Below the pieces are notes generated by a model, which did not search any database, had not been told where the DNA came from, and was given only the letters and a program-made list of their open reading frames with translations. Of a stretch of DNA of 64,000 bases, positions 60,111-64,000 are shown piece after piece; the first letter of the stretch is position 1; each line of letters starts with the position of its first letter. Source of the DNA: DATBLE01 sp963791425 (GTDB lineage: Bacteria; Actinomycetota; Thermoleophilia; Gaiellales; Gaiellaceae); the NCBI GenBank assembly GCA_963791425.1, contig CAWBSE010000007.1, positions 1 to 64,000 on the forward strand. The letters run 5' to 3'. The position numbers were made by a program, and so were the translations under genes.

Positions 60111-61246
60111 GGCGCCAGGTCGTACGGATACTCGGTGAGGTTCTCGGCGCCGTCCGCGGTGACCAGCACGAGATCCTCCAGCCGCACGCCGCCCCAGCCG
60201 TGCTGGTACAGCCCCGGCTCGACCGTGACGACGTCCCCGGCGATCATCGCGCCCGGCGCGCGCCCCAGCGACGGCGCCTCGTGCACCTCGAGCCCGACCC
60301 CGTGGCCCAGCCCGTGGTAGAAGCCGTCCTCGAGCACCTCGCCCGGCGCCTTCGACAGCTGCGTCGGCTGCCCCGCCTCGTGGAAGAGCTCGCAGACCAT
60401 CGTGAACACGTCCGCGCCGGGCACGCCCGCACGGATCGCGGCCAGCGAGCGGTCGAGCGCCTCCTTGCACAGCGTGTGGAACCGGACGGTCTGCTCGTTC
60501 GGCTCGCCGACGACGTACGTCCGGGTCATGTCGGCGTAACAGGCGGTCTCGATGTCGCGAGGCCAGAGGTCGATCACGATCGTCTCGCCCTCCTCGATCT
60601 GCCCCGACCCCATGTCGTGGCCGACCGCGCTCTGCGCGCCGTGCGAGACGATGAACTCGTCGAAGGTCATGCCGCGCTCGGTGAAGGCGACGGCGATCGC
60701 CGCCTTGATCCGCTCGCTGGTCAGGGCCGCGCCGTCGACGACGAGCCCCGGCCCGCCGCCGTTCGTGGACGCGCGCCGCAGCAGGTCGCGCGCCGCGTCC
60801 ATCCCCGCCTCGGCCGCGCGCTGCGCGCGGCGCATCCCGGCGAGCTCGACGTCGCTCTTCACCCGCCGCCGCCCGTAGAACAGGTCGTACTCCGGCAAGA
60901 GCGTCACGCCCTCCCCCCGGAGCCTGTCGGCAAACGCAACCGGGAACGTCGCCGGCACCGCCGCCTCCGTGACGCCGAACGCCTTGCACGCGTTGATCGC
61001 GATCCGGATGTAGACCTCCTCGCGCGTCAGCCCCTGGTCGAGCATGTCGTCGTACCCGTACTCCTCGTAGGCGTGCGGCGTCGGCCCGCCCGGGATCGCG
61101 TTGACCCGGTCGATCTCGAACGACGTGAGCACGACGTGCCGCTCGCCGCCCCGCTCGACGTACAGGAACGGGTCGGGGATCCCGATCGGCACCTCGTGCC
61201 GCATGTCAGGAGAGCTGGTACCTGCGTAGATGAGGGCGTCGGCCAC
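60107..61246 (-). CDS. Xaa-Pro peptidase (M24 family)
   Basis: 379 residues from GTG 61246. N-terminal creatinase-like domain (ADALIYAGTSSPDMRHEVPI). Catalytic pita-bread domain with metal ligands: IVIDLWPRDIETACYADMTR (two Asp), GLGHGVGLEVHEAPSLG (His), VVTVEPGLYQHGWGGVRLED (two Glu). It cleaves N-terminal X-Pro bonds. It forms an overlap chain with acs and the TPR-like gene, and is divergent from the lipoprotein gene at 61279. Confidence 0.9.
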   Translation of the reverse strand: MADALIYAGTSSPDMRHEVPIGIPDPFLYVERGGERHVVLTSFEIDRVNAIPGGPTPHAYEEYGYDDMLDQGLTREEVYIRIAINACKAFGVTEAAVPATFPVAFADRLRGEGVTLLPEYDLFYGRRRVKSDVELAGMRRAQRAAEAGMDAARDLLRRASTNGGGPGLVVDGAALTSERIKAAIAVAFTERGMTFDEFIVSHGAQSAVGHDMGSGQIEEGETIVIDLWPRDIETACYADMTRTYVVGEPNEQTVRFHTLCKEALDRSLAAIRAGVPGADVFTMVCELFHEAGQPTQLSKAPGEVLEDGFYHGLGHGVGLEVHEAPSLGRAPGAMIAGDVVTVEPGLYQHGWGGVRLEDLVLVTADGAENLTEYPYDLAP

Positions 61247-61278
61247 GGCCGGGAGATCGTAATGCCTAGAGTTCGGCC

Positions 61279-61695
61279 GTGCCCCGCTCGAAGGCAGCCG
61301 CCGCACTCGCGCTCGTCGCCGCGCTCGCCGGCTGCGGCGGCGGCAGCAAGAGCGCGGCCGACGTCCCCACGATCGAGCAGTGCGTCCGCGACGCGAAGCT
61401 GACGGTCCGCGAGAACCCCGTCACCGGCGCGTTCAAGAACGCCGGGATCCAGCACGCGCTGGTCGCGATCCTCGGCCCGCGAACGCCGGACGCGCCCGTC
61501 CCGCCCTCGGCGCTCCTCCTCTTCGCGAAGGACGACGGCGCGGCGAAGGACGCGCTCGCCACGCTCGAGCACGAGTTCGGGACGCAGGCCGGCGCGTCGC
61601 TCCCGATCCGGCGCAAGGGCAGCGTGCTCGTCAGCTGGCTCAGCGACACCCCGAAGGGCGGGGACGCCACGATCGACCGCTGCCTCGCCGGCTAG
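61279..61695 (+). CDS. Small lipoprotein
   Basis: 138 residues. Signal peptide with lipobox ALALVAALAGCGG (LAGC), so lipid anchored outside the membrane. The mature region contains CVRDAKLTVRENPVTGAFKN and LPIRRKGSVLVSWLSDTPKG, then DATIDRCLAG; two cysteines (near positions 35 and 135) could form a disulfide. No family is recognised. GTG 61279 divergent from the M24 gene by 32 bp. Confidence 0.7.
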   Translation: MPRSKAAAALALVAALAGCGGGSKSAADVPTIEQCVRDAKLTVRENPVTGAFKNAGIQHALVAILGPRTPDAPVPPSALLLFAKDDGAAKDALATLEHEFGTQAGASLPIRRKGSVLVSWLSDTPKGGDATIDRCLAG

Positions 61696-61716
61696 CGGCG
61701 CAGCTAGATTCCAATC

Positions 61717-62868
61717 ATGGAGGCAGCAATCGCACGCGCGCAGGAGCTGGTCGACGAGTGGGACGTCGAGATGCGCCGCGAGCTGCCGCAGGGCACGGAC
61801 ATCTTCGACGTGCACCTCCACCTCGGTCACGACATCGACGGGATGGTCGGCGACTACGACGAGCTCGAGCGCGTGATGGAGCGCTACGGGATCTCGCGCG
61901 CGTTCATGTTCTGCATGGACGAGCCCGACCGGCACCCTGCGTTCCGGGCGCCGAACGACCGGACGCTCGAGTTCGCCCGCCGCGCCGAGGGCCGGCTGAT
62001 CCCGTTCGTCCGCCTCGACCTCGGCGAGGACCCGATCGAGGAGGCGAACCGCTGCCTCGACCTCGGCGCGAAGGGGATCAAGCTGCACCCGCGCGCGCAG
62101 AAGTTCCTGCTGAACGACGGCCGGCTCGCCCCCGTGTTCGCGATCTCGGCCGAGCGGCGCGTGCCGATCCTGATCCACGGCGGCCGCGGCCTGCCGCCGA
62201 TCGCCGACGACCTCGCCCGGCTCGTCGATGCCTACCCGGAGTCGCAGCTGATCATCGCTCACGCGGGGATCGCCGACCTCGGCGCGCTGATGCATCACTT
62301 CGCCGGGAAGGCGGGCGTCTTCTTCGACACGTCGGCGTGGAGCCCGATCGACCTGCTCGACTTCTACCGTCAGGTCTCGCCGGAGCAGGTGCTGTACGCG
62401 TCCGACTTCCCGTACGGCCAGCAGCCGAGCTCGCTGCTGATCGCGCTGCGCACCGCGCGCGTCGCCTCCCTCACCGACGGCCAGCTGCGCGACATGCTCG
62501 CCGGCAACGCCAACCGGATCGCCGACGGCGAGCCGCCGCTCGAGCCGACCCCGGCCAAGGGCAGCAACATGTTCACCCAGCCGATGGTGCTCGCCCGCAT
62601 CCACCAGTACCTGTCGATGGCGACGCCGCTGCTCTGGACGCGCCAGCCCGACTCGGTCGGCGTCCTCGGCCTCGCCCTGAACGCCTGCGAGGAGGACGGC
62701 CACCCCGGTGACGACCTCGACCGCATCCGCGAGTTGCTCCTCTGTGCCCGCGACCTCTGGCAGCACGCGCCTGAGATCGACGACGAGCGCGAGCGCATGC
62801 GCGCGATCCGCCACACCTTCCGGCTGATCCACCTCGCGGACATCGTCGCGGTCACGCCCGGCGCCTGA
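61717..62868 (+). CDS. Amidohydrolase (TIM-barrel, ACMSD-like)
   Basis: 383 residues. Metal-site motif DIFDVHLHLGHDIDGM (HxH) at about residue 32; GAKGIKLHPRAQKFLLNDGR, VPILIHGGRGLPPIADDLAR, LIIAHAGIADLGALMHHFAG and the metal Asp in QVLYASDFPYGQQ. Such amidohydrolase-2 proteins decarboxylate or hydrolyse aromatic or cyclic substrates. The C-terminal helical extension (about 290-383) is longer than usual. ATG 61717. Confidence 0.85.
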   Translation: MEAAIARAQELVDEWDVEMRRELPQGTDIFDVHLHLGHDIDGMVGDYDELERVMERYGISRAFMFCMDEPDRHPAFRAPNDRTLEFARRAEGRLIPFVRLDLGEDPIEEANRCLDLGAKGIKLHPRAQKFLLNDGRLAPVFAISAERRVPILIHGGRGLPPIADDLARLVDAYPESQLIIAHAGIADLGALMHHFAGKAGVFFDTSAWSPIDLLDFYRQVSPEQVLYASDFPYGQQPSSLLIALRTARVASLTDGQLRDMLAGNANRIADGEPPLEPTPAKGSNMFTQPMVLARIHQYLSMATPLLWTRQPDSVGVLGLALNACEEDGHPGDDLDRIRELLLCARDLWQHAPEIDDERERMRAIRHTFRLIHLADIVAVTPGA

Positions 62869-63086
62869 GCTGTCGGAGCCGCGCCAACCTCGGACAGGTC
62901 GTGGGCCTCGCGCCGACCCGAAATCAGCGGTTCAGCCAGAGACGGGCCGCAAACCTCAGCGGTCGCTGAGCAGCGAAGGCAAGCGCGACGTTTGCCCGAG
63001 GTGGCTGTGCGCGTCCACCATTCGGTCATGGAAGCCGCGAAACCGATGAACTGTTCGGCGAACTACCCCCAAGCCCCCATGTAGCC
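62869..63086. other. Gap at the border to accessory DNA
   Basis: About 220 bp, lower third-position GC than the genes to the left. No gene, hairpin or promoter was recognised. Confidence 0.3.
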
Positions 63087-63474
63087 ATGCCGCTTCAGAT
63101 GACGATTGTTGAACGGGTGACGTTGCAGCGACGGATTGCAGAGGAGCGGGCGAAGCCAAGGCCCCCCTCGTTCGCGAGCATCGCCAAACGCGAGCACATC
63201 GCGGAAAGCACTGCGCGGAAACTGCACGGCGAGTGGTCGGAGATTCACAAGGTCTTGGATGCCCCGATTGAGGTGGTCGAAGAGGCAATCGACACCTTCA
63301 CCGAGATGATCCGCAGGCTCGCCGAGATCGAGCCAGCTAGCGGCAGGTGAGGAGAAGAACCGCAACGCGCAGATCGGTGCGATCCGGCTAATGGCCGAAA
63401 TACTCGTCCGGAGACTCTCGCTGATGCTTCAAACGGGAAGCTTCCGAGAGACTTCGGGGCCATCAGACCGATGA
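63087..63474 (+). pseudogene. Phage-type small HTH protein, one frameshift
   Basis: Frame 1 encodes VTLQRRIAEERAKPRPPSFA, IAKREHIAESTARKLHGEWS and PIEVVEEAIDTFTEMIRRLA, ending at TGA 63350. In another frame from about 63334 the reading continues with LAAGEEKNRNAQIGAIRLMA and EILVRRLSLMLQTGSFRET to the stop at 63474. The helix-turn-helix (SIAKREHIAESTARKL) and the ALRLMxE..K/RRxxLMQ pattern recall small DNA-binding proteins of phages and islands. One shift near 63330 separates the parts. Function unproven. Confidence 0.45.
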
Positions 63475-64000
63475 TGTTTACTGGCGTCGGAAGATGGTCG
63501 AGGTGGTGAGCGCCATCAGCTTCCGCCGGCGTGATCGACGATGTTGCGCGTGCTGGCGAGACTCCGAGCGCATGGAAGCCCGAACAAGACATAGCGCGGA
63601 CGTGTCTGGACGCCTGCAGGAACGCGCCGCCTCGAGTCCGGCGGCATGCTCGTGACAGTTCCTGGAGCCGTGCAACCGGCGCACCGGCGTCGTGAGCCGT
63701 AGCGGTGAGGTGTCCGCCCTTCGTCGCTCTGGGTCGTCGCGGTGAGTAGGCCTTCCACCGCTCCCTTCTTGATGTTCGCCACCGTGCTGGCGGCAAGTAG
63801 ACGGCATTCGTGTCGAGTGCTGTTTGAACGTCCGCGAGTGGCGTTCGGCTTCCTCGTTCAATCGCGTCGGCGTAGAGGATCGCCGTGGCGAGGTCGTTCT
63901 CGGTGAATCTCCTTCATGAAGTCCGAGCCGGTCCTTTCAGCAGGGCAGCTGTGTAGCCAAGCCACGCGGAGGCGGTTCCGATCTCCTCCGAGTCCTCGTC
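63475..64000. other. Decayed accessory sequence with HTH-protein remnants on the minus strand
   Basis: Read leftward in different frames: ENDLATAILYADAIERGSRT, ADVQTALDT, TVANIKKGAVEGLLTATTQ, GGHLTATAHDAGAP. These resemble a site of 'DVxxAL - STxxxxxxxAxExGLLTxTxQ - GRAGG' HTH proteins of mobile islands, but shifts and stops break it. No intact gene was found. The stretch to 64000 is probably part of a degraded element that continues outside the window. Confidence 0.3.

Noticed and set aside
63550..63720. Tyrosine recombinase C-terminus suggested by DAGAPVARLQEL
   Set aside because: No HxxR or catalytic Tyr in frame; the region fits an HTH-protein remnant as well, so no integrase is called.

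Overview
The window is GC-rich DNA from a free-living bacterium, most likely an actinomycete-related lineage of the Thermoleophilia type (Gaiellales or Solirubrobacterales). This is inferred from the gene repertoire, not from a marker gene: a fused gamma-alpha KorA with KorB, a DipZ-type CcdA-TlpA fusion, CtaA, two zinc-ribbon/adenylate-cyclase/AAA regulators, DUF1326, BtpA, PAC2, DivIVA-like coiled coils, frequent GTG starts, and ATGA or GTGA stop-start overlaps nearly everywhere. No rRNA operon, complete tRNA, CRISPR array or replication origin was seen.

Layout. 1-1300: a partial universal stress protein, a frameshifted DMT permease and a zinc-ribbon protein. 1300-3560: a scarred accessory stretch with a tRNA-Asp 3' half (att-like), a decayed serine-recombinase tail, and truncated membrane-protein and BY-kinase genes. 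3.5-11.4 kb: a membrane coiled-coil/DivIVA pair, a broken PQQ-type sugar dehydrogenase, a frameshifted cyclase regulator and a secreted glycoside-hydrolase-like protein preceded by an unannotated 43-residue ORF. 11.4-24.9 kb: hydrolases, VapBC, an aminotransferase divergent from PadR, a MarR-MFS pair with a clear operator, a second giant cyclase regulator and two msrA genes. 25-35.5 kb: korAB, DUF1326, O-antigen ligase-like and methyltransferase genes, an AlkA-like glycosylase, and a proC-pgl operon. 35.7-45.2 kb: a helicase, dipZ, PAC2, ctaA, selD, a lipoprotein, and an HTH-TPR regulator followed by an 11-codon ORF. 45.2-57 kb: a predicted small RNA, TetR/DHA2 efflux with scoAB, nadE, mug, OsmC, an epimerase, two frameshifted genes and an M16 peptidase. 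57-62.9 kb: a REP-palindrome array with its tyrosine transposase, then acs, an M24 peptidase, a lipoprotein and an amidohydrolase. 62.9-64 kb: decayed phage-type DNA.

Three observations stand out. First, a 23-bp palindrome family (arms TTAACAGTGCC and GGCACTGTTAA around one base) occurs eight times. Wherever it is clustered, the copies sit at exactly 46 bp, even though the 23-nt spacers differ between loci; three copies lie just upstream of a REP-associated tyrosine transposase (RAYT) gene. Second, the HTH-TPR (RRNPP-like) regulator is followed 18 nt downstream by an 11-residue ORF with a near-perfect Shine-Dalgarno sequence, and its 5' side faces a TTGACA promoter and strong terminator that delimit a roughly 100-nt RNA. 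Third, at least eight genes carry frameshifts or internal deletions, which could be decay or base-level sequence errors.

Metabolically the window fits an aerobic heterotroph: acetate activation (acs), CoA transfer (scoAB), reductive or oxidative 2-oxoacid:ferredoxin chemistry (korAB), heme A and cytochrome maturation (ctaA, dipZ), NAD synthesis (nadE), the pentose phosphate pathway (pgl), proline synthesis (proC), and oxidative-damage repair (msrA twice, OsmC, alkA, mug).
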